Source: Macrostomum hystrix
Taxonomy: Eukaryota; Platyhelminthes; Macrostomidae
Reading direction: 5' to 3'
NCBI GenBank assembly: GCA_950097015.1
Contig: CATNEN010000001.1
Location: forward strand, 20,174,001-20,238,000
DNA length: 64,000 nt
Positions 23,601-33,852 of the stretch are shown in pieces (positions within the stretch are counted from its first letter, which is position 1; every line of letters starts with the position of its first letter). Below the pieces are notes generated by a model. The model saw nothing but the letters and a program-made list of their open reading frames with translations. It searched no databases and was not told the DNA's origin. Both the position numbers and the translations under genes were made by a program.

Positions 23601-24538
23601 GTCCTCTTAATGGCCTCTCTCACCTCTCTCAAATCCCATATCCCATTCTTCGAATTTCCAGTCTAATTCATCTTTAAATCCTCTATCATATTCTTCCTTA
23701 AATCCCATTGTCTCACATAGTTCATCAAATCCCCCTCCGTTCTCCTCAAATCCCTTCTAATTAATCCCTTTTTATCCAAATAATTATTTCCCATTTTCAG
23801 GCTCATCACCAATTGAACCCTTTGCCCCGTTTTTCCTTATATGCATACCTAATTTTTCTTTGAAATCCCACATCCGCATCCCATTCTCAATTCTTACAAT
23901 CTTCTCTCCCCGTTTTTATTTAAGCTACTCAAATTTTTTCCATAAATTATCATTCCATAGATTGAAAAATCGCAAGCCAATGTCCACCGTCTCGCATCCC
24001 ATCCGAATCCCAATTACAGCTGAACATGGCCATCCAGCCCAATCAGAATTTCGACAGTCTCAAGCACCTGCCCGGCACCCTGATCATGCCACTGCTGTGG
24101 CTGAACGAGTCCGCCTGTCTGGACGCCGAGTCGGCCGCCAAATTTCAAGCCGCCGTCCTGCGACCCAGGGACATTGTGACCCGCGTCCAATGGTGCCTCA
24201 TCATCTGCGGCATCCTGCTGGCCCTGGCAGCTCTAGCCGGCTTGGTCTACCGACGGCGCTGTCGCTGCGGCGCGCGCAGTCAGTGGCTCGGCCGCGAGAA
24301 GTACTCCAACTCGTCGACTTCGTCATCGGCCTCGCCAAGGAAGCGAGGCAGCGTGCCAGTTGGCAACGGTGATGGCGACAAGTCCAAAGCCACCCTGCTT
24401 GTGGACTGCAAGTCCAATGGCAAATCTACCCAAGCTGCTGCCGCCGCTGCTGACTTTTCTGAATACGAGTATGTTGGCAATGATGAATCTCATCCGATTG
24501 CTAACACAGCTGAGACAGTGATTGGTGCCGGAGCTTAG
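20625..24538 (+). CDS. CD36/LIMP-2/SCARB-family scavenger receptor
   Basis: Three exons (20625-21628, 23285-23558, 24020-24538) join in frame to 598 residues. The topology is that of the family: an N-terminal membrane segment (residues about 36-62), a large lumenal or extracellular domain with many N-x-S/T sites, a second membrane segment (about 483-503, WCLIICGILLALAALAGLVY) and a cytoplasmic tail. Family landmarks are FWLFNITNP, GPFTYQE, LPLYRF across the first intron, CFC-like FCSDGHC, SRCKDGSP and DVEPNTG. Members bind lipoproteins, lipids or phospholipid-bearing particles and either import lipid or traffic lysosomal enzymes. The tail is about 95 residues, longer than in CD36 or LIMP-2, with an RRRCRC cluster suited to palmitoylation and a Ser-rich stretch; I see no LIMP-2-type dileucine lysosomal signal at the end. 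Sub-family is undecided. Confidence 0.95.
21690..23250. repeat. 1.56-kb minisatellite in CD36-family intron 1, 21-bp unit
   Basis: About 75 units of GGGATTGGCTGTTCACAGAGT plus shorter 18-bp variants near the left end. Variant units (GTAGGTTTGG, AGATTGAGATTGG) recur as a pair 107 bp apart, twice, showing local higher-order duplication. It lies between exons 1 and 2 and splits the lumenal domain. Confidence 0.95.
23559..24019. repeat. CD36-family intron 2, degenerate AAATCCCAT repeats
   Basis: A C/T-rich intron with scattered, imperfect AAATCCCAT-type phrases. It reads like an old, decayed minisatellite. It ends in AATTACAG before exon 3. Confidence 0.5.
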
Positions 24539-24699
24539 GGCGCTTGCCTTACTAACTCTTACTTACTAACTATTAAGTAAAATTACGAGCGTAATATAAG
24601 TAGTTAGTAACTCGCCAACCGCAATCCAAATGAGCTTTTTATATTTAGACTTGCATGACTGGGATGTGACTTCAGGAACTGGTTTCCTTCAGTTGAATT

Positions 24700-24905
24700 T
24701 CATTCCTTCTCAAATCCCATTTCCATTCCTTCTGAAATCCCATTTCCATTCCTTCTGAAATCCCATTTCCATTCCTTCTGAAATCCCATTTCCATTCCTT
24801 CTGAATTCCCATTTCCATTCCTTCTGAATTCCCATTTCCATTCCTTCTGAAATCCCATTTTCCCATTCCTTCTGAAATCCCATTTCCTCTCAAATCCCAT
24901 TCCTT
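24700..24905. repeat. Minisatellite, 23-bp unit, in probable 3' UTR
   Basis: About nine units of TGAAATCCCATTTCCATTCC with TTC. It lies 160 bp after the CD36-family stop and before the first AATAAA, so it may be transcribed in the 3' UTR. The unit resembles the degenerate phrases of intron 2. Confidence 0.9.
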
Positions 24906-26795
24906 AATAAGTAATCTCCTGTGTCCCATTCCATTTTAAGACCTCGTACATCTTAAATCCCATTTCCCATAATTATTCCCCCAAAGCGGCCATAACCCAC
25001 CCAGTTGGTTTATTGTTTGTCGTCATCTCTTTGTACCTGCTTTATTCAGCATGTTTTGAATCTTAGATCACTTAATTCGACCAAGCTTTTATTCAAGCAG
25101 TTTGTTTCTTTAAAATCCTCAGTTTTGTGTTCGTGTAAGACCTGACATTCTGTACAGTCAGTTTTCAGTTTTTATTACACTTCTATTGCTGCCCAATTCG
25201 CCCTTTTGCCGAATTGCCGAAAGGGATGATAAAGGATTGGTTTGACCATTCCTGTTTATCTAAGTTCAAACTATGTATATACTACTTACGGAGAGTTTAG
25301 TAATCTGTGATTTAAATATGTGTTTACAAATTCTTCAAGGCTGACAGACAATCTGTGAATCTATTTCGCCTTCTTATTTATTGACATAGTTATGCTTATA
25401 TATTCCGCTTGTTCTTGGAACTCAAATGCTGCCTTTATTTATCTGGCATGTATAACAGTTGTAGGAATTTGTTAGCTTAGTTTCCCATAATTTCGTTGCA
25501 ATGCATGTGTAACCATACATTATTCACAATAGCCAATTCTTAATTTGCTTCTACAGTTTTTAAAAAAAGGTTGTTGGTCTAAAATGTTTATTTCAATAAA
25601 ATTATTCAATAAAATATATATTCCTGAATGCACCCGTGCTACTGAATGTTTCGTTAGCAGCAATAATTCGCCAGTTTGCCATATAATCATTCAACTATTT
25701 TCTAGCATTGTTACTACTTATGAGTAGCATGATTGGAATGCTTCGCTAACAATGTTTGTTTTTCAACGTAATAGTAATGAGTTTTTCGTTACATATCGGA
25801 ATCAGAAAAGCACAAGAGGTGCATGAAAACTGTCCAGAAAGTGCCAGAAACGTGACTTCGTGTGTCCTTTCGTTAAAGTAGTGCATCCTGCATTTTCTTA
25901 AAAGGTGCATTCCTTAACTTCAACAGACCTGTAGCTATGAATTCACAGCTCAAGCATTCACAGATAAAAAAACGATTTTCTTGTGATTTGCATAGACAAA
26001 GCAGAATCAACAAAACGGAATCTCAACAGGCCTGGCTTGGTCTATATTAACAAAAACACTCCTAAGATTTTTTTGGTTATATCAGCTGCCGAAAAAATAC
26101 TGGCTAATAAAATATAGCTTACATAGATTAATATATTTCCATAATGTTTACGACAAAACCACACAGAATACACACAGAATAAGTGCAAATTAAATGTGAA
26201 AATATCTACAATGCACAAAGGCTGCTACTTACCTGGCTTTTATAATAGACAGGTAGCTACATGAAAAGTGTAAATTTAAGCAAACAAAAACTTGTATAAA
26301 GTTTTAATTAATAAGAATCGGCGGCGCATGCGCGCTAGCACTACTGCAAGTAGCTGTCAAGGGGAATCTCGCTTATAAAAAATACTATTAAAATTATGTA
26401 GAGTGAAAAATGCGATTTCTTATTTTCTTGCTTGCTGCCTAAGTAGATAGAAAAATAGATGTAACCTGTAAAAGCTATACCAAATGCTGAGTCCATAGTC
26501 CATATAGTAAAATAATAGTGCAGAATGCAGATTATGACAATAATAAAAGAAAAAACTGGTAAAGAGAAAAATGCCAGCGCCAACCGAAACATTTTGTACA
26601 ATATAATATGGACCTACGAGTAACAGCTAAAATAGCAAATCAACTAGCAACAAGCATTGCAGGCGAACAATTTGTCAGCTATCTACATAGGAACAGACAA
26701 GCAGGGTGAGCAAGGGCAGGGGAGAGTTGTAGAACAGGCATCTTACTAACAGAACAAGATGACGCTACTAGGCAACGAAAGATCTCACAGTGTGC
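24906..26795. other. Intergenic stretch between convergent genes
   Basis: It holds the probable 3' ends of the CD36-family gene (AATAAA at 25595-25600 and 25608-25613) and of the minus-strand serine-rich gene (ATTAAA on the minus strand at 26303-26308). No other gene was recognised; a hydrophobic 86-residue open frame at 26341-26601 is probably chance. Confidence 0.5.
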
Positions 26796-29700
26796 TCAGC
26801 TAGTGACAGTCGCAGCAGATTTCTCTAGGATCAGGCGCCGCAGTTTGTCGTACTCAGCTGGCTCAAGCAGGCCGATGAGCACCCGGTCCATGCGGCGCAC
26901 GGGATGGCTCAGATAGCCGAAGATGCGCACGTTGGATGTCGGCTTCAGCCGCATCGGCGGATTGTTCCGAATTCGTCGACTCCAACGAGCCGACTTGGCA
27001 ACGGCGGCTTCGTTGGCCAGGCGGTGCTCTTCAACATCTTTAGTTATGAGGGCCACCTGCTGCAGGGTGGCGAGATCGAACTCTAGACCGCGCTCGTCGC
27101 AGAAGAAATCAAAGCAGGCCAGTGGAAGCAGATGCGGAGCAATGCTAATTCGCCGCGCCTTAGCCTCTCTGGTTAGGAAATTGTGAGGATCGTAGAAATA
27201 GCTGGAATCGACCGTCGCGTCGGCTGCTGAGGCTCGACGTCTGCGGCGACGCTTTGGCGGCGAAGCATCGGCAATGACTATGGCATGGTCTAGCTCTGGC
27301 TGGTTGGTGCAGTCGCTAAGCGCCTCAGGTGCAGCTGTTGTTGCTGCGGTAAGCTGCTTGGATACCAGCATCGCCGCGTCTTCGGTGGTCGGCACTTCTA
27401 CAGTCGCCTTGGACGCTAGGAAGCGCCTTCTAACCTCATCGTCGCTAACGGATGTCTCAGAGACGGTCTCGTATAGATGGGAGCCGCTGGCAGCCAGGAT
27501 TGAAGGCAGGATGTACACACTTTCAACGGCTCTGCTTTGAAGTCTTGAATTCTTGGCTGGACTTTTGACATTCTTAGATGCAGAAGCACTGTCGGAAACT
27601 TCCAATCTCACGGAGGGAATCAACTGTCGCCTTAGAGACGAATCCTGAGCAGTGGCCTCCGAACTGACTGTTGCGTACATTCTAGACTGACGCAATGATG
27701 GCAGATGCCGCTGTCTAACATAGCTGTTGGTTTCTGTGAACTCAGCTTCGGTGACAAATGTTCCATCGTTTTCTAACTCGCCCTCAATTTGACTTGGGGC
27801 AGCAGGCGGCCGGACTGAATGAATCCATTTCTGTCTCAGCTCATCGTCACTCATTGTCGTCTCGGACAAAGTAGCGAATGCGTCAGTGTCGGAGCCAGGC
27901 AGAATCGAAGGCAGATACTGGGCTCGATTTGCTGTTTCATTAACTGAGACCTGGCACACTGTCTCGAATGCACTATCAGTGTCAGTTGCTGAGGACTGGG
28001 CAGCTACAACGGAAGGAATGTGGTGCCGCCTCACAGAAGACTCATCGACAGTAGCCTCAGACTCTATAGTTGTGTACATTCGAGAGGCTCGCAATGAAGG
28101 CAGATGCTGCTTCCTGACTAGACTGTCCACTTCAGTGAATTCCGCTTCGGTGACAAATGTTGATCCATCGATATCCTTCCTGGGGTTGCCTGCGCTTGAG
28201 CAATGGCGAACAGACCTGATGAGCCGTTTCCTAATTTCTTGGTCGCGTATTGTAACCTGAGACACAGTCGAGTATGAGTCCGAACCAGAAGCCGATGAAG
28301 TGTAAGACAATAACTCATTAGCAAGCCGAGAAGTTGACGCCGGACGCCGGACAGACCTGATGAGCTGTTGTCTGATTACATCATCGTTTAAAGTGATTTG
28401 AAAAGTTGTTAAGTACTCATTCGAATCGGAAGACCACTGTTCTCCAACAAGTCGAGGGTTTGTAGTGCGATGTACCGACTTGATGAGCTGCTGTCTGATC
28501 TCATTGTCAGTCACAGTGGTCTGAGTCATTGTTAAATACGTGTCTGAATCAGAGTCAGCAGTAATAGACGGCAGCTTTTCGTCATCAGGTCGAGAACTCG
28601 AAGATGGACAAACTGACTTTATAAGCTGCTGTCTGATCTCATCGTCAGTCACAGTGGTCTGAGCCATCGTTAAATACGCGTCTGAATTAGAGTCAGCCGT
28701 AACAGACAGCAGCTTTTCGTCATCAGGTCGAGAACTTGAAGATGGACAAACTGACTTTATAAGCTGCTGTCTGATCTCATCGTCAGTCACAGTGGTCTGA
28801 GCCATCGTTAAATACGCGTCTGAATTAGAGTCAGCCGTAACAGACAGCAGCTTTTCGTCATCAGGTCGAGAACTTGAAGATGGACAAACTGACTTTATAA
28901 GCCGCTGTCTGATCTCGTCGTCAGTCAGAGTGGCCTGAGACACAGTTACAAAGCCACAGCTACCATCAGAGTGCTCCAAGGTCTTGTTTTTTAATTCGGG
29001 ATGATATGAAGCCTTATCAGTCTCAGCCTCCTTGTGCTCAGACTTGCAACTCAGTCTGTGTAATGTTGAAGACTCAGCGAAGCAACAACTGTCAGATACA
29101 GGATTGCAGCTCTTGTTATTTTGTTCAGGCTGAATGGAAGATTCTGTCAAACAATGAATGGTATGCGGAACTGCTTTGGTGCCATCATTGCCATCGGACA
29201 ATTGACTGAGCTGAACTAGAGGCTCTGTAGGGCATAGTCTGCCAGAAGATAACTTAATGCTTTTATCGCAATTTTTCTCTGTCTGTGCAACTGTTTGAGT
29301 CGACGCCTCAGGAAAACAGCGGCTATGATGAGAAGCAATTTGGATCTTGTTACTATGCTCACACGGCGACTGATCCAAGCTCTCTCCGTTGTTAGGCAGC
29401 AACGCAGACTGACCAGCGTGATGAGTAGATGTAACAGCAATTCGGCGGCTACCAGAAGAAGCGTCGTAGGTGTCGTTACTGCGTCCAAGCAGAAGCCTAC
29501 GTTGAATCGGTGTCTCTGCAACGTAGACACTCCTCACTGAAGACTGATTGACTTCGTTAATGTTAAATGCAGAGCTAATTCCCAGTTGAATAGGCGTAGG
29601 CGTCTCTAAGAGAAAACTGCTGCCAGGCGAAGCTTCAAATGTCTCATTTTTGTTACGCTTGATCCGCGCTTCAAGTTGAATCGGCGTTTTAGCAGGACCA

Positions 29701-31880
29701 CTTTTAACAGGTGAAGCTCTATAGGTCACTGCACTGCAACTTTGAGACACAGACTGACAGCCATATTCAACGGTTGGCTCAGTGTGACTATGGCTAATTG
29801 GTAAAGCTTTAAATGTCTCAGTAATGTTATGCTCGGGTTGATTAGCCGGTAAATTTGGAGTCTCGTCTGCGCTCCGGCAATCCGAAAAGACTTCCTTAGT
29901 CTCGTCATTGTTTCGATCGGTCAAACTGCTATATTGAATGGACGGTTCTGACAAGCAACCAGCTACACTGTCATTGTTTTCTCCGCTCCGTTGCACAGCA
30001 ACAGATTTCATATGGAGTTTATTTGAAGATTCCGTTAAGAAACCACTAGCGCTAGCGTCAAGGATGTTGTGCTGCGCTTGTGACTGATGATGGCCGTGTT
30101 GAGAACAGGGCTCCGTAAAGCTACGGCTACCTGGCGTGGCTTCACTGACATCACGGATGTTGTGCTGAGATGCTGACTGAAGGCTGCATTGAGTGGAAGG
30201 CTCAGCGAAGCTAGCTGGTGAAGCCCTACTGACATCACGGATGTAATGCTGAGATGCTGAATGACAGCTGTATTGAGTAGAATGCTTAGCGGAGCTAGCA
30301 GGTGAAGCTTCACTGACGTCACGGATGTTGTGCTGAGATGCTGACTGAAGGCTGCATTGAGCAGAAGGCTTAGCGGAGCTAGCAGGTGAAGCTTCACTGA
30401 CGTCACGGATGTTGTGCTGAGATGCTGACTGAAGGCTGCATTGAGCAGAAGGCTTAGCGGAGCTAGCAGGTGAAGCTTCACTGACATCACGGATGTTGTG
30501 CTGAGATGCAGACTGAAGGCTGCATTGAGTGGAAGGCTCAGCGAAGCTAGCTGGTGAAGCCCTACTGACATCACGGATGTAATGCTGAGATGCTGAATGA
30601 CAGCTGTATTGAGTAGAATGCTTAGCGGAGCTAGCAGGTGAAGCTTCACTGACGTCACGGATGTTGTGCTGAGATGCTGACTGAAGGCTGCATTGAGCAG
30701 AAGGCTTAGCGGAGCTAGCAGGTGAAGCTTCACTGACGTCACGGATGTTGTGCTGAGATGCTGACTGAAGGCTGCATTGAGCAGAAGGCTTAGCGGAGCT
30801 AGCAGGTGAAGCTTCACTGACGTCACGGATGTTGTGCTGAGATGCTGACTGAAGGCTGCATTGAGCAGAAGGCTTAGCGGAGCTAGCAGGTGAAGCTTCA
30901 CTGACATCACGGATGTTGTGCTGAGATGCAGACTGAAGGCTGCATTGAGTAGAAGGCTCAGCGGAGCTAGCAGGTGTGGCTTTCTTAGAATCATTATTGC
31001 TCTGCTCAAACTCAGATATACTATCTTGTTGATTTATTTTTTCTGCCTGTGAAATGCTAGCAGATGAAGCTAGTTGAGTCAGAGTATTATCTGCCAGGCA
31101 AGGGCTGCAGGAGGCCGAAGCTGTCTCGCTTACCTCATGCTCAGAGGCTGACTGAGTCTCGCATTGAGTAGGGGGCTTTGATGAGCAACTGATATTAGGC
31201 GAAGACTTATTAGTCGTATTGTTTCGATGCTTCTCATGTGAGCTATATTCAGTGACTGGAGTTTGTATCAGGCAGGGAACATCATGTGATGAAGCCTCAT
31301 TGGTCAGTTCGTTGCAATGCTCCAAGGGTTGGTCACTGGAATCCAGCAGAACTGTGCTCAAAGACTTGGCCTGAATGTTGTCAGCGGCCATCAGCCGTCG
31401 CCGTCGCCTAGCAACTATACGAGGTCGCGCCAAAACGCCACTGCCAGAAGGCGCCGACACTGAGCGGTTGAATGTAGCAGTGGTCTCCGGCGCGGCAGAA
31501 GGCGAGCACAATGATTTCAACAGCACATCGCTTACTGTGGAAGCCCTGCTCAAACCACGCCTGGAGCGAATTCGTGGTAGCGCACGAGGGGCTGGCTGAG
31601 CAATGATCAGTGTGCTATCCAGCGAATCCCGTTGCTGCTGCTCCAAACGACGCGTCTGCGATCGTGAGCTTCGCCTATGCACAAGCAGACCCGTTTCTGT
31701 GTCGCCATTGGCGCTCAGGCACAGAGTACTCTCTGGTGCCAGACTCAGCTGACTCAGCCGCATGCGTCCACCAGTTCTGGCGCCACGGCTGCTACTAACG
31801 CCACTGCTGCTCACGATTGAAGGCTTTTTGCCATTAAATTTGCGCTTCGACGACTTGCAAGACTTGCTTCTGGTTTTCAT
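26796..31880 (-). CDS. Large serine-rich, repeat-bearing basic protein, function unknown
   Basis: A single uninterrupted 1694-codon frame starting at the ATG at 31880, 10 nt after an ATTTCAG acceptor. I do not recognise the family. Residues 1-180 are basic and Ser-rich with an RRRRR cluster. Residues about 297-587 hold ten near-identical 28-residue repeats (core SAQCSLQSASQHNIRDV) plus one degenerate copy. Residues about 980-1130 hold a 46-residue repeat (core TVTDDEIRQQLIKSV) that continues in degenerate form to about 1480 as Y/F-x-T...D-D-E-x-R...I-x-S-V/L. Near 1541 is KRRRRRR, a likely nuclear signal. The last 150 residues look folded and contain SRRIRNNPPMRL. There is no membrane segment. 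I infer a nuclear, largely disordered scaffold; chromatin or kinetochore roles are only a guess. Confidence 0.8.
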   Translation of the reverse strand: MKTRSKSCKSSKRKFNGKKPSIVSSSGVSSSRGARTGGRMRLSQLSLAPESTLCLSANGDTETGLLVHRRSSRSQTRRLEQQQRDSLDSTLIIAQPAPRALPRIRSRRGLSRASTVSDVLLKSLCSPSAAPETTATFNRSVSAPSGSGVLARPRIVARRRRRLMAADNIQAKSLSTVLLDSSDQPLEHCNELTNEASSHDVPCLIQTPVTEYSSHEKHRNNTTNKSSPNISCSSKPPTQCETQSASEHEVSETASASCSPCLADNTLTQLASSASISQAEKINQQDSISEFEQSNNDSKKATPASSAEPSTQCSLQSASQHNIRDVSEASPASSAKPSAQCSLQSASQHNIRDVSEASPASSAKPSAQCSLQSASQHNIRDVSEASPASSAKPSAQCSLQSASQHNIRDVSEASPASSAKHSTQYSCHSASQHYIRDVSRASPASFAEPSTQCSLQSASQHNIRDVSEASPASSAKPSAQCSLQSASQHNIRDVSEASPASSAKPSAQCSLQSASQHNIRDVSEASPASSAKHSTQYSCHSASQHYIRDVSRASPASFAEPSTQCSLQSASQHNIRDVSEATPGSRSFTEPCSQHGHHQSQAQHNILDASASGFLTESSNKLHMKSVAVQRSGENNDSVAGCLSEPSIQYSSLTDRNNDETKEVFSDCRSADETPNLPANQPEHNITETFKALPISHSHTEPTVEYGCQSVSQSCSAVTYRASPVKSGPAKTPIQLEARIKRNKNETFEASPGSSFLLETPTPIQLGISSAFNINEVNQSSVRSVYVAETPIQRRLLLGRSNDTYDASSGSRRIAVTSTHHAGQSALLPNNGESLDQSPCEHSNKIQIASHHSRCFPEASTQTVAQTEKNCDKSIKLSSGRLCPTEPLVQLSQLSDGNDGTKAVPHTIHCLTESSIQPEQNNKSCNPVSDSCCFAESSTLHRLSCKSEHKEAETDKASYHPELKNKTLEHSDGSCGFVTVSQATLTDDEIRQRLIKSVCPSSSSRPDDEKLLSVTADSNSDAYLTMAQTTVTDDEIRQQLIKSVCPSSSSRPDDEKLLSVTADSNSDAYLTMAQTTVTDDEIRQQLIKSVCPSSSSRPDDEKLPSITADSDSDTYLTMTQTTVTDNEIRQQLIKSVHRTTNPRLVGEQWSSDSNEYLTTFQITLNDDVIRQQLIRSVRRPASTSRLANELLSYTSSASGSDSYSTVSQVTIRDQEIRKRLIRSVRHCSSAGNPRKDIDGSTFVTEAEFTEVDSLVRKQHLPSLRASRMYTTIESEATVDESSVRRHHIPSVVAAQSSATDTDSAFETVCQVSVNETANRAQYLPSILPGSDTDAFATLSETTMSDDELRQKWIHSVRPPAAPSQIEGELENDGTFVTEAEFTETNSYVRQRHLPSLRQSRMYATVSSEATAQDSSLRRQLIPSVRLEVSDSASASKNVKSPAKNSRLQSRAVESVYILPSILAASGSHLYETVSETSVSDDEVRRRFLASKATVEVPTTEDAAMLVSKQLTAATTAAPEALSDCTNQPELDHAIVIADASPPKRRRRRRASAADATVDSSYFYDPHNFLTREAKARRISIAPHLLPLACFDFFCDERGLEFDLATLQQVALITKDVEEHRLANEAAVAKSARWSRRIRNNPPMRLKPTSNVRIFGYLSHPVRRMDRVLIGLLEPAEYDKLRRLILEKSAATVTS
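28490..28950 (-). repeat. Coding tandem repeat, 138-bp (46-residue) unit
   Basis: Three or more copies of a 138-bp unit inside the serine-rich gene, nearly identical at the DNA level (for example around 28600, 28738 and 28876). Its length is divisible by three, so the frame is preserved. Confidence 0.9.
30130..30990 (-). repeat. Coding minisatellite, 84-bp (28-residue) unit
   Basis: Ten close copies of an 84-bp unit, with a repeated order of variants (KPSAQC units, then KHSTQY, then EPSTQC) showing a multi-unit duplication. Other frames stay open here only because the unit length is a multiple of three. Confidence 0.95.
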
Positions 31881-31890
31881 TGCGAAGCAG

Positions 31891-31905
31891 CTGAAATATT
31901 ATATA
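31891..31905 (-). promoter_or_regulatory. 3' splice acceptor upstream of the serine-rich gene
   Basis: On the minus strand AATATTTCAG ends 10 nt before the ATG at 31880. The A/T-rich upstream sequence resembles an outron or a 5'-UTR intron. Confidence 0.5.
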
Positions 31906-33389
31906 ATTTTATGCTTCTTGTATTAAAATTTGAATTTTTATTGATGATTATGAAATAATATAAAGCTAGGTACTCTTCTTTGGAGTCTTATAATAAACTG
32001 ATTAAATACACACTGTAAATTAACCAATATGACTAATATAATAGATACTATTATTATGCAACCTCATAAAAAAGACTAAAGTCTTGTTAACTATTATCTA
32101 ATTATTAGCTTTACTCAGCTAGAAAACATGTGAAATTATATTGGAGAGTTACTTGTATAGGAGGATATAGGAGGTCACAAAAATATATAAGCTTTTAGTA
32201 CAGAAATTATATTTTTATTGTTGTATCTTTTCTTAGCACTACAAAAAATTAGATTTCTACAAAAAAACAAAAACTAGGGTTAACTAAAGGGCCTTTTCAT
32301 GTTAGTAAATTTTCCCTTTAAAACTTGTTGAGCCCTAGCACAACTGTTGCAATATCAGTTTTTTACAACATTTTAAATATCATTGTTTACACATTTTTAA
32401 TTACTGGAAACTTTTAGTAGTAGTAATATTTTGGTCTATGCAAGCAATCTGTTAAGCAACTTTTGGAATTGTATTTAACCAAGTAGATATAAAGATTCAA
32501 TTACATTTTAAAATAACAGTTATAACATCTGTGACATTGTAACTGTTTCAGATAATGATAATTGAATTTTATTAGATTTGCTACATTAAAAATAACTATG
32601 TAGAGTTCTATCAAATGCTATACATTTATTCTTTTCTTTGTTATATGATATAAAATGATATTTAATGGTTATTTAAACACTTTAATTAGTTTTGTATTTT
32701 TGTGCTGGTGTCATTACATTTCTTTTCCTTGTCTAACCAATACTTTTAGCAATAATATTCTAGCCAATATAATTAATATTCCTAAATGTGTGATTTCTAT
32801 TATATTAACCACTACATGAAAATATACCTAAATCCTTATTGCATCTTAATTTGTCACATATCCATAACTGCCATGCATGTACTTATATAACACTTGGTGC
32901 ATGGCTGCTACACATGCAAGCTAACTAAATATAAAATATGAACTTACATTTTTGCAATACTTTCAATCACAATAGAATTTTAGGGCAAAATTGCAGTTTG
33001 TTTTGAATAATTTTTAAGTTAGGTGTCATGAAAAGTCTAAATTTGATCAAACTAGAAGTCACACTTTCCCTTGGTTCTAGCTTCTAGCCATAGAAAAATG
33101 ACATAACATGACTGCAGTTAGGCCCTATTTCAATCTATAGTTTTTGCCATAGACAGATGTGGCATGACCAGACCAGTTGGATTAAATTCAGACTTAGCGT
33201 GACATGTAGGTCTAGGTAGGCACCAACTCAAACTTGAAAAAATTATACAAAAGAAACTACAATATAGCCAAATGTGGAACTTTGTATTTAAAAATTAAAT
33301 ATCAAATACTTTTGTAATAATTTGGCAAACTAATCAGAATTTAACAAGAAAACAGTTTAAAAATGATGTATAGATAACATTTTGTATTA
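31906..33389. other. AT-rich intergenic stretch
   Basis: I see no gene or recognisable element. Confidence 0.5.
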
Positions 33390-33398
33390 TTTTACAAG

Positions 33399-33843
33399 GG
33401 ATCCTAGACACTTTGTCATCTTACAATTTTGTCATCCACTTGGAAGGTAGGACACTTCATCATCCTGCCAATTGGCATGCTTTAAAGTTTGGTCAGTTTG
33501 TCATCTACTAATAGGCCTAACCAGCAATCAAGTTCGTCATTAATAAAGTGAGGTGGGGTGGTGGGGCAGAGGTGTGAACACACTTCACACTCTAAATTGT
33601 CAAAAAGAGGTGTCAAAACTGATTTCATTAGGCTATAAGAGTTGAAAGATAGGTGCCAACACAATATGAGGAGGTCGCAGGTGGGGAGGGGTGGTTGTGT
33701 TCTAACTTTGAAAACTTTTGTTTCATAGATGACGAAGTGTCCACAAGTCTAAGTCTCTTTGTCATCCACCCTATGAGATAGGCCTATTGGACAGATCGTC
33801 ATCTGGATGACGAAGTTGTAAGATAGCAAAGTGGCTAGGTGCC
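33399..33843. mobile_element. Non-autonomous TIR element with 9-bp TSD (Mutator-like?)
   Basis: A 445-bp element with terminal inverted repeats of about 40 bp: left GGATCCTAGACACTTTGTC, right (reverse complement) GGCACCTAGCCACTTTGCT. It is flanked by a perfect 9-bp duplication TTTTACAAG (33390-33398 and 33844-33852). A second inverted pair lies inside (33450-33464 and 33728-33742, 14/15), and the phrase TTTGTCATC recurs. A 9-bp duplication with long TIRs is the pattern of Mutator-like elements, though other superfamilies are possible. No transposase. Confidence 0.88.
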
Positions 33844-33852
33844 TTTTACAAG

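Noticed and set aside
21695-23666. 476-codon and other open frames over the 21-bp array
   Set aside because: Intronic minisatellite of the CD36-family gene; the 476-codon frame simply runs on into real exon 2.
26341-26601. 86-residue hydrophobic open frame on the minus strand
   Set aside because: AT-rich, no family resemblance, and probably within the 3' UTR of the serine-rich gene.
30035-31009. 324-codon alternative frame on the minus strand
   Set aside because: A shadow of the 84-bp coding repeat; the 1694-codon frame continues far beyond on both sides.
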